Below, in pieces: positions 1 through 6,056 of a stretch of 14,060 bases of DNA. The stretch is taken from NCBI GenBank assembly GCA_964641215.1, contig CAZXKD010000068.1, positions 1 through 14,060 of the forward strand, written 5' to 3'. Positions within the stretch are counted from its first letter, which is position 1. Every line of letters begins with the position of its first letter. This DNA comes from 13-1-40CM-70-15 sp964641215 (GTDB lineage Bacteria > Gemmatimonadota > Gemmatimonadetes > Gemmatimonadales > GWC2-71-9). The notes under the pieces were generated by a model, which saw only the letters and a list, made by a program, of their open reading frames with translations, did no database searches and was not told the origin of the DNA. Both the position numbers and the translations under genes were made by a program.

Positions 1-367
1 GGGGGGGGGAGGCTTCCACATGTCGGTGCAGTTCTCGAGCAACCGCTCGCGGCCCGACACGACCCGTGGCGTTCTCCCGCCCTCGTTCCTAGGGCAGGGA
101 AACGGGGGCCGCCAACAGCTGGCCATCAACACGGGGTTCAGTCCCACACCGCACTGGACCTTGTCCTGGAACACGAGCTACGACCTCGACACGCGCCAGT
201 TCGGTCAACACTACGTTCGGCTGGAGCGGGATCTGCACCGCTGGCACGCGAGCTTCGCCTTCGCCAAGAGCGCCAACGGCAACTTCGCTTTCAACTTCTA
301 CGTGTCCCTGCTGGACCAGCCCGATATCAAGTTCGATTACGACCAACAGACCTTCCCCAGACCGTAG
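1..367 (+). CDS. C-terminal end of an LptD-like outer-membrane beta-barrel protein (5' truncated)
   Basis: The frame is open from the window edge to a TAG at 365-367. The ATG at 20 is probably internal, because the upstream codons already read Gly-Phe-His in the same frame. The visible ~120 residues alternate polar and hydrophobic residues like beta-barrel strands (TLSWNTSYDL, FAFNFYVSLL). They include RLERDLHRWHASFAF, which resembles the RDLHxWxxxF segment near the end of LptD-type lipopolysaccharide assembly proteins, followed by a closing QPDIKFDYD-type strand. LptD family members sit in the outer membrane and insert lipopolysaccharide into its outer leaflet. The protein ends TFPRP rather than in an aromatic residue, which is unusual for a barrel recognised by BamA. 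The first ten bases are almost pure G, so the extreme 5' end may be low-quality sequence. Another barrel family is possible. Confidence 0.6.
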   Translation, partial: GGGGFHMSVQFSSNRSRPDTTRGVLPPSFLGQGNGGRQQLAINTGFSPTPHWTLSWNTSYDLDTRQFGQHYVRLERDLHRWHASFAFAKSANGNFAFNFYVSLLDQPDIKFDYDQQTFPRP

Positions 368-378
368 CGCGATTCACG

Positions 379-395
379 ACCTGTCCTCCACAGGT
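379..395 (+). terminator. Weak hairpin after the LptD-like gene
   Basis: ACCTGT (379-384) and ACAGGT (390-395) form a perfect 6-bp stem with a 5-nt loop, 11 nt after the stop codon. A pyrimidine-rich CCTTTCTT follows about 18 nt later, too far away for a standard intrinsic terminator. It could mark the 3' end of the LptD-like transcript, but the call rests on position and symmetry alone. Confidence 0.25.
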
Positions 396-474
396 GACAG
401 TCGGTCGAGGGTCCTTTCTTCTAAGCGCATGGCGCGTGACTAGTTAGCAGCTGGCACGCCGCGTGCTTTGCTCT

Positions 475-496
475 CTCGGTGGAACCTCTCACCGAG
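475..496 (+). promoter_or_regulatory. Hairpin covering the ribosome binding site of the lipoprotein gene
   Basis: CTCGGTG (475-481) and CACCGAG (490-496) form a perfect 7-bp stem with an 8-nt loop. The 3' arm contains the first bases of the only Shine-Dalgarno-like GAGG (494-497), which lies 5 nt before the ATG at 503. If it forms in the mRNA, the stem would hide the ribosome binding site. No T tract follows, so a terminator is less likely. Confidence 0.35.
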
Positions 497-502
497 GCGT
501 TT

Positions 503-1396
503 ATGCGCTTGCTGCGCTCCAGTCTGTTGGCGGTCGCCGTGGTCGTGGCGGCGTGCCAGACGAACGAGATGCTCGTCTCCTCCGGCCCGCTGGACGCACC
601 GGCGAGCCTGACTTCGATCTCGCTCAACGGCGCGATCTTCCTCTCCTGGGCGGACAATGCGTTCGCCAGCGACCCGGGCCGCTTCCAGTGGTATCGGGTC
701 TACAGCACCACCTACGACCTCGACCGCGGACTGTGCGGCACGACCTGGTCGATCGAGGGAACGACGGTGTCGGCGGAGTTTGTCGTGGGCACGCTCGCCA
801 ACGGCGTGCCGCGCTGCTTCGGCGTCACATCGATCGCCACCGACGGCTCCGAGAGCCCGCGGTCGCCGCTGCGCCAGGACACGCCCCGCCCCGACGCGCG
901 CAACGTGCTCGTGTGGGCGTACCAGGCGGACAGCGCCCACTCCGGCTTCCGCTTCTGGGACGATCTCAACGGCGACGGCCTCGCCCAGTCCTCCGAGCTC
1001 GGCCTGGTGCAGAACGGCGCCCGCACCGACATCGACTTCTGGGTGTATCGCGACCCTACCGATTCGACCCTGTGGCTGGTGCCCGAGTTCACGGGGACCA
1101 GCATGCAGCTCTACGCCAATGCGCCGATCGGCGATTTGACGGACATCGACTTCGCGCCAGCGAGCGGGTACTCCCGCAACATGTTCCAGGCCGTCCCCGA
1201 GTACGGCTACGTGTTCCAGATCGTGGAGGGACAGACGCTGCGCTACGGGGCGCTGCGTGTCACCCACGTCGGACGCAGCTACCTGATCTTCGACTGGAGC
1301 TTCCAAACCGATCAGGGAAACCCGGAGCTGCAGTTGCGGGGTGGCTTGCCGACAACGTCGGGCACGGGGGGAATCGTAGTTACAGGAGCGCGGTAA
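503..1396 (+). CDS. Predicted lipoprotein with fibronectin-III-like region and EF-hand-like loop
   Basis: This is a 297-residue protein. I chose the ATG at 503 over the in-frame GTG at 479 because it gives a clean lipoprotein signal: MRLLR, a hydrophobic stretch, then VVAAC with the lipidated Cys at residue 18. It also has a GAGG 5 nt upstream. Residues about 36-115 (PASLTSISLNGAIFLSWAD, then WYRVYSTTYDL and CFGVTSIATDGSES) look like a fibronectin type III sandwich. At 154-165 DLNGDGLAQSSE fits the 12-residue EF-hand or dockerin loop, with D1, N3, D5, G6 and E12 all present, so calcium binding is plausible. The rest is beta-rich, ending in a Gly/Thr-rich tail. It is probably exported and membrane-anchored. 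The specific function is unknown. It is preceded by an LptD-like gene and separated from hutH by a repeat-bearing spacer. Confidence 0.75.
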   Translation: MRLLRSSLLAVAVVVAACQTNEMLVSSGPLDAPASLTSISLNGAIFLSWADNAFASDPGRFQWYRVYSTTYDLDRGLCGTTWSIEGTTVSAEFVVGTLANGVPRCFGVTSIATDGSESPRSPLRQDTPRPDARNVLVWAYQADSAHSGFRFWDDLNGDGLAQSSELGLVQNGARTDIDFWVYRDPTDSTLWLVPEFTGTSMQLYANAPIGDLTDIDFAPASGYSRNMFQAVPEYGYVFQIVEGQTLRYGALRVTHVGRSYLIFDWSFQTDQGNPELQLRGGLPTTSGTGGIVVTGAR

Positions 1397-1417
1397 GGCG
1401 CTCAGGGGCTTAGAGCC

Positions 1418-1494
1418 GGGATGCGGGAAGCGAGATGCGAGATGCGTCGGTGATACACGCATCCCGCATCGCCCATCCCGCTATCCCGCATTCC
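1418..1494. repeat. Imperfect inverted repeat of GATGCG-type units
   Basis: The left arm (1418-1447) consists of short repeats such as GGGATGCGGG and GAGATGCG. The right arm (1457-1494) carries their reverse complements (ACGCATCCCGCATC, CCCATCCCGC, TATCCCGCAT). The arms align along nearly their whole length except for one 7-nt and one 1-nt insertion in the right arm. They enclose a 9-nt loop (1448-1456). As RNA this would fold into a long stem between the lipoprotein gene and hutH. The build, of short GC-rich palindromic units between genes, resembles dispersed REP-like elements. I cannot tell from one copy whether it recurs in the genome. Confidence 0.6.
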
Positions 1495-1511
1495 AGGCGC
1501 CTGCGCGCCTG
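1494..1511. terminator. GC hairpin upstream of hutH
   Basis: CAGGCGC (1494-1500) pairs perfectly with GCGCCTG (1505-1511) around a 4-nt loop, directly after the larger inverted repeat. It ends 2 nt before the proposed hutH -35 element. No U tract follows, so it is not a classical intrinsic terminator. It may act with the larger stem to separate the lipoprotein and hut transcripts. Confidence 0.3.
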
Positions 1512-1513
1512 AC

Positions 1514-1543
1514 TTGGCAACAGTTCGCTTCCGGACGTAGTTT
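1514..1543 (+). promoter_or_regulatory. Candidate hutH promoter, possibly giving a leaderless mRNA
   Basis: TTGGCA (1514-1519) matches the -35 consensus at 5 of 6 positions. After an 18-nt spacer comes TAGTTT (1538-1543), which keeps only the TAnnnT pattern of a -10 box. Its last base is 9 nt before the hutH ATG, so transcription would start within a few bases of the start codon. No Shine-Dalgarno motif lies between them, consistent with a leaderless start. No operator typical of HutC was recognised. Confidence 0.4.
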
Positions 1544-1552
1544 CCCTCCGGC

Positions 1553-3043
1553 ATGTCATCCGCGATCAGGCTGGACGGCCGCTCCCTCTCCATCGCCGAC
1601 GTCATCGCCGTGGCTCGACAGCGCGCGACGGTGGAGATCGCCCCCCCCGCCCTGGCCGGGCTCGCCACCTCGCGGCGGGCGGTCGAGGCCGCCCTCGCCC
1701 GGGGCGACACCATCTATGGCGTCACCACGGGGTTCGGGAAGCTGGCCCACGTGCGGATCCCCCCCGTCGAGCTGGGACGGCTGCAGCGCAACCTGATCCG
1801 CAGTCACTCGTCCGGCGTGGGCGAGCCGCTGGCCGTGGATGCCGTCCGCGCGATGATGCTGCTGCGCGCCAACGTGCTGCTGCTGGGAACGAGCGGCGTG
1901 CGCCCCGCGCTGCCGGTGCTGATCGTGACGATGCTGAACCGGGGGATCCATCCGGTCGTGCCGTCGCAGGGCAGCGTCGGCGCTTCCGGTGACCTGGCCC
2001 CGCTCGCGCATCTGGCGCTGGCGATGATCGGGGAGGGGGAGGACGGCTCTAGGCTGCGGGCCGCCGGATTGACCCCGGTCACCCTCGAGGCGAAGGAAGG
2101 GCTCGCCTTCATCAACGGGACGCAGGCCCAGACGGGGCTCGCGGCGCTGCTGGTCCATGACGCCTGGGTGGTGTGGCGCGCCGCGCACGCAGCGGCCGCG
2201 ATGAGCCTCGAGGCGGTCCGGGGGACGCCGGTGCCGTTCGATCCCCGCATCCACGAGGCGCGGCCTCACCCCTTCCAGCGTCGCTCGGCCGCCCTGCTGA
2301 GTGAGCTGTTGGCGGACAGCGCCATCCGGGAGTCGCATCGCGAGCACGACCCGCGGGTGCAGGACGCCTACTCGCTGCGCTGCTCGCCCCAGATCCTCGG
2401 CGCCGTGGGCGAGGCGATCGCGTTTGTCGAGCGGCTAGTCACGACCGAGCTGAACGCGGCCACGGACAATCCCCTCGTCTTCGGAGAGGAGGTCCTCTCG
2501 GGCGGCAACTTCCACGGCCAACCCATCGCCCTGGCGCTCGACGTGCTGGGGATCGCCCTCACGACGTTGGCGGGGCTCGCCGAGCGCCGCCTCGAGCGGG
2601 TAGTGAACCCCGATCTGTCGTCCGGCCTGCCGGCCTTCCTGTCGAAGCAGCCGGGCCTCGAATCGGGGTTCATGTCGGCGCAGATCTCGGCGGCGGCGCT
2701 GGTCGCCGATTGCCGGGTGCTGGCGACGCCCGCCAGCGTGCAGTCGGTGCCCACCGAGGGCAACCAGGAAGACGTCGTGCCGATGGGGATGAGCGCGGCC
2801 TGGAAGGCCGACCGTATTGTCGCCAATGCCGCCCGGATCGTGGCGATCGAGCTGCTCGCCGGCGCGCAAGGGCTCGAGTTCTTGAAGCCTCTGGCGCCGG
2901 GCCGGGGGGTCGGCCGCACCTACGCGGCGGTGCGGCGCGAAGTCCCGGCCCTGGAGGAAGACCGCCCCATGAGCGGCGACATCGAGCGGGTGGCCGCCGG
3001 GGTGCGGGCCGGAAGGTTCGATCCCCAGGACCGGGAACCGTGA
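1553..3043 (+). CDS. hutH: Histidine ammonia-lyase (histidase)
   Basis: This enzyme removes ammonia from L-histidine to give urocanate, the first step of histidine breakdown in the cytoplasm. The 496-residue length is close to the usual ~510. Key features are in order: YGVTTGFG with the catalytic-type Tyr55; GSVGASGDLAPLAH with Ala144-Ser145-Gly146, the tripeptide that cyclises into the MIO electrophile; QDAYSLRCSPQ; ATDNPLVF; and NQEDVVPMGMSAAWK with the conserved Glu. It starts at the ATG at 1553, which has no clear ribosome binding site, and the N-terminus already aligns with the family's LDGRSLSIADV-type beginning. Its TGA (3041-3043) overlaps the GTG of hutU, indicating translational coupling. 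The whole catalytic set is intact. Confidence 0.97.
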   Translation: MSSAIRLDGRSLSIADVIAVARQRATVEIAPPALAGLATSRRAVEAALARGDTIYGVTTGFGKLAHVRIPPVELGRLQRNLIRSHSSGVGEPLAVDAVRAMMLLRANVLLLGTSGVRPALPVLIVTMLNRGIHPVVPSQGSVGASGDLAPLAHLALAMIGEGEDGSRLRAAGLTPVTLEAKEGLAFINGTQAQTGLAALLVHDAWVVWRAAHAAAAMSLEAVRGTPVPFDPRIHEARPHPFQRRSAALLSELLADSAIRESHREHDPRVQDAYSLRCSPQILGAVGEAIAFVERLVTTELNAATDNPLVFGEEVLSGGNFHGQPIALALDVLGIALTTLAGLAERRLERVVNPDLSSGLPAFLSKQPGLESGFMSAQISAAALVADCRVLATPASVQSVPTEGNQEDVVPMGMSAAWKADRIVANAARIVAIELLAGAQGLEFLKPLAPGRGVGRTYAAVRREVPALEEDRPMSGDIERVAAGVRAGRFDPQDREP

Positions 3044-4704
3044 CCGCTCCTCGAACCGTGCGTGCCCCTCGGGGTCCGAACCGAACGTGCAAGGGCTGGA
3101 TCCAAGAGGCCGCGCTGCGCATGCTGATGAACAACCTGGATCCCGATGTCGCCGAGCGCCCCCAGGACCTGGTGGTCTACGGGGGGACCGGGAAGGCGGC
3201 ACGCAACTGGGCCTGCTTCGACGCCATCTGCCGCACCCTCCTCACCCTGGCCGACGACGAGACGCTGCTGGTGCAGTCGGGGAAGCCGGTGGGCGTGTTT
3301 ACGACGCATCCCGACGCACCCCGCGTGCTGATTGCCAACGCCAACCTGGTGGGCCGCTGGGCCACGTGGGCCGTGTTTCGCGAGCTCGAGCGGCAGGGCC
3401 TGATCATGTACGGCCAGATGACGGCCGGCTCGTGGATCTACATCGGGACGCAAGGGATTCTGCAGGGGACCTACGAGACCTTCGGCGCGGTGGCGCGCCG
3501 GCATTTCGGCGGCAGCTTGAAGGGTCGCCTCGTGCTGAGCGGGGGGTTGGGCGGCATGGGGGGCGCCCAGCCCCTCGCGGCGACGATGCACGAGGCCGTG
3601 TGCCTGGTCGTCGAGGTGGACCCGGCCCGGGTGCAGCGCCGCCTCGAGACCCGCTACCTGGACAAGGCCACGGCTTCGCTGGAGGAAGCCGTGGCCTGGT
3701 GTGAAGACGCCCGGCGGCGCGCCGCGGCGCTCTCCGTGGGCCTCATCGGCAACTGCGCCGACGTCCTGCCCGCCCTGGCGCGCCGCGGCTTCGCTCCCGA
3801 CGTCCTGACCGACCAGACCTCGGCGCACGACACCCTGAACGGCTACGTGCCCGCCGGCCTGCCCTTGGCTGACGCGCTGGCGCTGCGTCAGCGCGACCCC
3901 GAGGAGTACGTGCAACGGGCGCGGGCCAGCATCGCGGTCCACGTGCAGGCGATGCTCGACCTGAAACGCAGGGGGGCAGTGACGTTCGACTACGGCAACA
4001 ACATCCGTGCCGAGGCGCGCGACGCCGGTGTCGCCGCGGCGTTCGAGATCCCCGGCTTCGTGCCCGAATACCTCCGGCCGTTGTTCTGCGAGGGGAAGGG
4101 GCCGTTCCGCTGGGTGGCGCTGTCCGGGGATCCGGCCGACCTCCATCGCACCGACCAACTGGTGCTCGAGCTGTTTCCCGACGATGCCCACTTGCGGCGC
4201 TGGATCACCCTGGCGCGCGAGCGGGTGGCGTTCCAGGGACTGCCGGCGCGCATCTGTTGGTTGGGCCAGGGGGAGCGCGCGCGTTTCGGCGTGGCGTTGA
4301 ACGACCTTGTCGCCGCCGGCCGGTTGGCCGCTCCGATCGTGATCGGTCGCGACCACCTCGATACCGGCTCGGTGGCCTCCCCGTTCCGGGAGACCGAGGG
4401 AATGCGCGACGGGTCCGACGCCATCGCCGATTGGGCGATCCTCAACGCCCTGCTGAACACCGCCTCGGGCGCCGCGTGGGTGTCGTTCCATCACGGGGGC
4501 GGTGTGGGGATCGGCAACTCGCTGCACGCCGGCCAGGTCAGCGTCGCCGACGGATCGCCCGCCGCCCGCCGCCGGCTCGAGCGCGTCCTCACCAACGACC
4601 CCGGCAGCGGCGTGGCGCGTCACGCCGACGCGGGCTACCCCGAGGCCCTCGAGGCCGCGCGCCGCCACGGCCTCCGCCTCCCGATGCGCGAGGCCGCCGA
4701 CTGA
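3040..4704 (+). CDS. hutU: Urocanate hydratase (urocanase)
   Basis: It converts urocanate to 4-imidazolone-5-propionate using tightly bound NAD+, the second step of histidine degradation. The 554 residues match the usual ~557. It starts at the GTG at 3040, forming a GTGA overlap with the hutH stop, with AGGA upstream. The reading frame is open further upstream inside hutH, but the protein resembles urocanase only from this point. Visible motifs include YGGTGKAARNW near the N-terminus; GGLGGMGGAQPLA in the NAD-binding part; DQTSAHD; FDYGNNIR; and FQGLPARICW, the urocanase signature, whose Cys406 corresponds to the active-site Cys of known urocanases. GRDHLDTGSVASP and HHGGGVGIGNS follow near the C-terminus. 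All expected motifs are intact, so it should be active. Confidence 0.97.
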   Translation: MTAPRTVRAPRGPNRTCKGWIQEAALRMLMNNLDPDVAERPQDLVVYGGTGKAARNWACFDAICRTLLTLADDETLLVQSGKPVGVFTTHPDAPRVLIANANLVGRWATWAVFRELERQGLIMYGQMTAGSWIYIGTQGILQGTYETFGAVARRHFGGSLKGRLVLSGGLGGMGGAQPLAATMHEAVCLVVEVDPARVQRRLETRYLDKATASLEEAVAWCEDARRRAAALSVGLIGNCADVLPALARRGFAPDVLTDQTSAHDTLNGYVPAGLPLADALALRQRDPEEYVQRARASIAVHVQAMLDLKRRGAVTFDYGNNIRAEARDAGVAAAFEIPGFVPEYLRPLFCEGKGPFRWVALSGDPADLHRTDQLVLELFPDDAHLRRWITLARERVAFQGLPARICWLGQGERARFGVALNDLVAAGRLAAPIVIGRDHLDTGSVASPFRETEGMRDGSDAIADWAILNALLNTASGAAWVSFHHGGGVGIGNSLHAGQVSVADGSPAARRRLERVLTNDPGSGVARHADAGYPEALEAARRHGLRLPMREAAD

Positions 4705-6056
4705 GTACCCTGCTCGTCGGAGCCCGGCAGGTCGTCACCTGCCGCGGTCCGGCGCGTGCCCGCCGGGGGCGTGAGCTGGCCGAGATCGAAGTCCTCAGCG
4801 ATGCCGCGGTGCGAATCGAGGGCGGCCGCGTCGCCGCCGTCGGCCCGTACCGGGAACTGCGCCGCCCGTCCCAGGGGAGCGGGGACGCCGTGGTCGAAGA
4901 AGTCGAGGGCGTCCTCCTGCCGGGATTCATCGATTGTCACACCCACGCCGTGTTCGGCATGCCACGGCTCGACGATCACCAGCGCCGGGCGCTGGGCGAG
5001 GACTACCAGGCGATTGCCGCCGCCGGCGGCGGGATCCTGCAATCGGTCCGCGACACCCGTGGCCGCAGCGAAGCCGATCTGCGGGAGCTCACCCGGGCCC
5101 GGCTGCTCGCGCTGCGCGCCCACGGCAGCACGACCATCGAGGTGAAGTCGGGCTACGGCCTGGATCTCGAGACCGAGCGCAAGCAGCTGCGCGTCGTGCG
5201 CACGCTGGCGGCGGAGGAGCGGCTCAATCTCGTACCGACGTTCCTCGGCGCTCATGAGGTGCCGCCCGAGCATCGCGCGCGCCGCGCGGAGTACGTGCGG
5301 CTGCTGCGTGATGAGATGCTGCCCGCGATCGCGCGGGAAGGTCTCGCCCGGTGTTGTGACGTGTTCTGCGAGCCCGGGGTGTTCACCGTCGCCGAGTCGC
5401 GCGAGATTCTGCTGGCCGCCCGGCGGCACGGCATGGCGCTCAAACTCCACGCCGACGAGCTCGAGGGGGTGGGTGGAGCCGAGCTCGCCGTCGAGCTCGG
5501 CGCGCTCAGCGCCGACCACCTCGCCGCGGTGTCGGAGCGGGGCATCCACGCACTCGCCACCAGTGACACCGTGGCGGTGCTGCTTCCGGCGACGATGCTC
5601 TTTCTGGGAAGGACGCGGCAGGCGCCCGCCCGGCGACTGATCGACGCGGGCGCGGCTGTCGCGCTGGCCACGGACTTCAACCCCGGGACGTCGCCGACCG
5701 TGAGTCTGTCGTACGTCATGGCCATGGGCGTGTCCCAGCTGGGATTGCGCCACGCCGAAGCCGTGACTGCGGTCACGGTCAACGCCGCAGCCGCCTTGGG
5801 ACTCGCCGCGGACCGGGGGCAAATCGCGCCCGGCTTCGCGGCCGATCTCGTCGCGTGCAACGTGGCCGAGTGGCGGGAGATCGCGTACTGGGTGGGGACG
5901 AGTCTCGTAACCGCCGTGTGGACAGGAGGTTTGGCTTGTCCCCACCTTCCGGCCCCGGTATCTTTGAGTGCCCATGTCCAAACTCGAGAAGCTCAAGGAC
6001 AAAGCCAAAGCCCTGGAGGCGAGGGACCCCAAGGGGGCGATCGAGGCTTGGCATGA
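4701..6056 (+). CDS. hutI: Imidazolonepropionase, probable CTG start
   Basis: This metal-dependent amidohydrolase opens the imidazolone ring to give N-formimino-L-glutamate, the third hut step. Motifs are GFIDCHTHAVFG (His80, His82), IEVKSGYGLD, FLGAHEVP (His185), LHADE (His250) and ATDFNPGTSP (Asp325), the usual metal ligands and active-site segments. No ATG, GTG or TTG occurs in frame near the N-terminal strand TLLVGARQVVT. The CTG at 4701 overlaps the hutU TGA (CTGA) and has GAGG 7 nt upstream (4690-4693), so I chose it. The next usual codon, GTG 4809, would remove about 36 residues of the expected fold. The family usually ends near VWTGG (residue ~410). Here another ~41 unfamiliar residues run to TGA 6054-6056, overlapping the TPR gene by 83 nt. 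A late frameshift or a genuine tail are both possible. Confidence 0.93.
   Translation: MSTLLVGARQVVTCRGPARARRGRELAEIEVLSDAAVRIEGGRVAAVGPYRELRRPSQGSGDAVVEEVEGVLLPGFIDCHTHAVFGMPRLDDHQRRALGEDYQAIAAAGGGILQSVRDTRGRSEADLRELTRARLLALRAHGSTTIEVKSGYGLDLETERKQLRVVRTLAAEERLNLVPTFLGAHEVPPEHRARRAEYVRLLRDEMLPAIAREGLARCCDVFCEPGVFTVAESREILLAARRHGMALKLHADELEGVGGAELAVELGALSADHLAAVSERGIHALATSDTVAVLLPATMLFLGRTRQAPARRLIDAGAAVALATDFNPGTSPTVSLSYVMAMGVSQLGLRHAEAVTAVTVNAAAALGLAADRGQIAPGFAADLVACNVAEWREIAYWVGTSLVTAVWTGGLACPHLPAPVSLSAHVQTREAQGQSQSPGGEGPQGGDRGLA
5936..5964 (+). promoter_or_regulatory. Candidate internal promoter for the TPR-prenyltransferase-Tat gene run
   Basis: TTGTCC (5936-5941), a 17-nt spacer and TATCTT (5959-5964) form a plausible sigma-70-like pair, with 4 of 6 matches in each box. 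The -10 ends exactly 9 nt before the ATG at 5974, the same spacing as at hutH. It uses the same hexamer, TATCTT, found before the second TPR gene. It lies inside the 3' end of hutI, so the downstream genes could be transcribed separately from hut. Confidence 0.4.

Noticed and set aside
1402..1713. Minus-strand ORF with a C-terminus of MRDSGMGDAG type
   Set aside because: It is produced by the GATGCG repeat and the antisense of hutH, with no family resemblance. Such repeats often give spurious reading frames.
2710..3039. Upstream extension of the hutU frame inside hutH
   Set aside because: The translation is Arg/Gly-rich with no urocanase similarity. Homology begins just after GTG 3040, which overlaps the hutH stop.
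4257..4700. Upstream extension of the hutI frame inside hutU
   Set aside because: It is Arg/Pro-rich out-of-frame translation of urocanase codons. The imidazolonepropionase begins around 4701.
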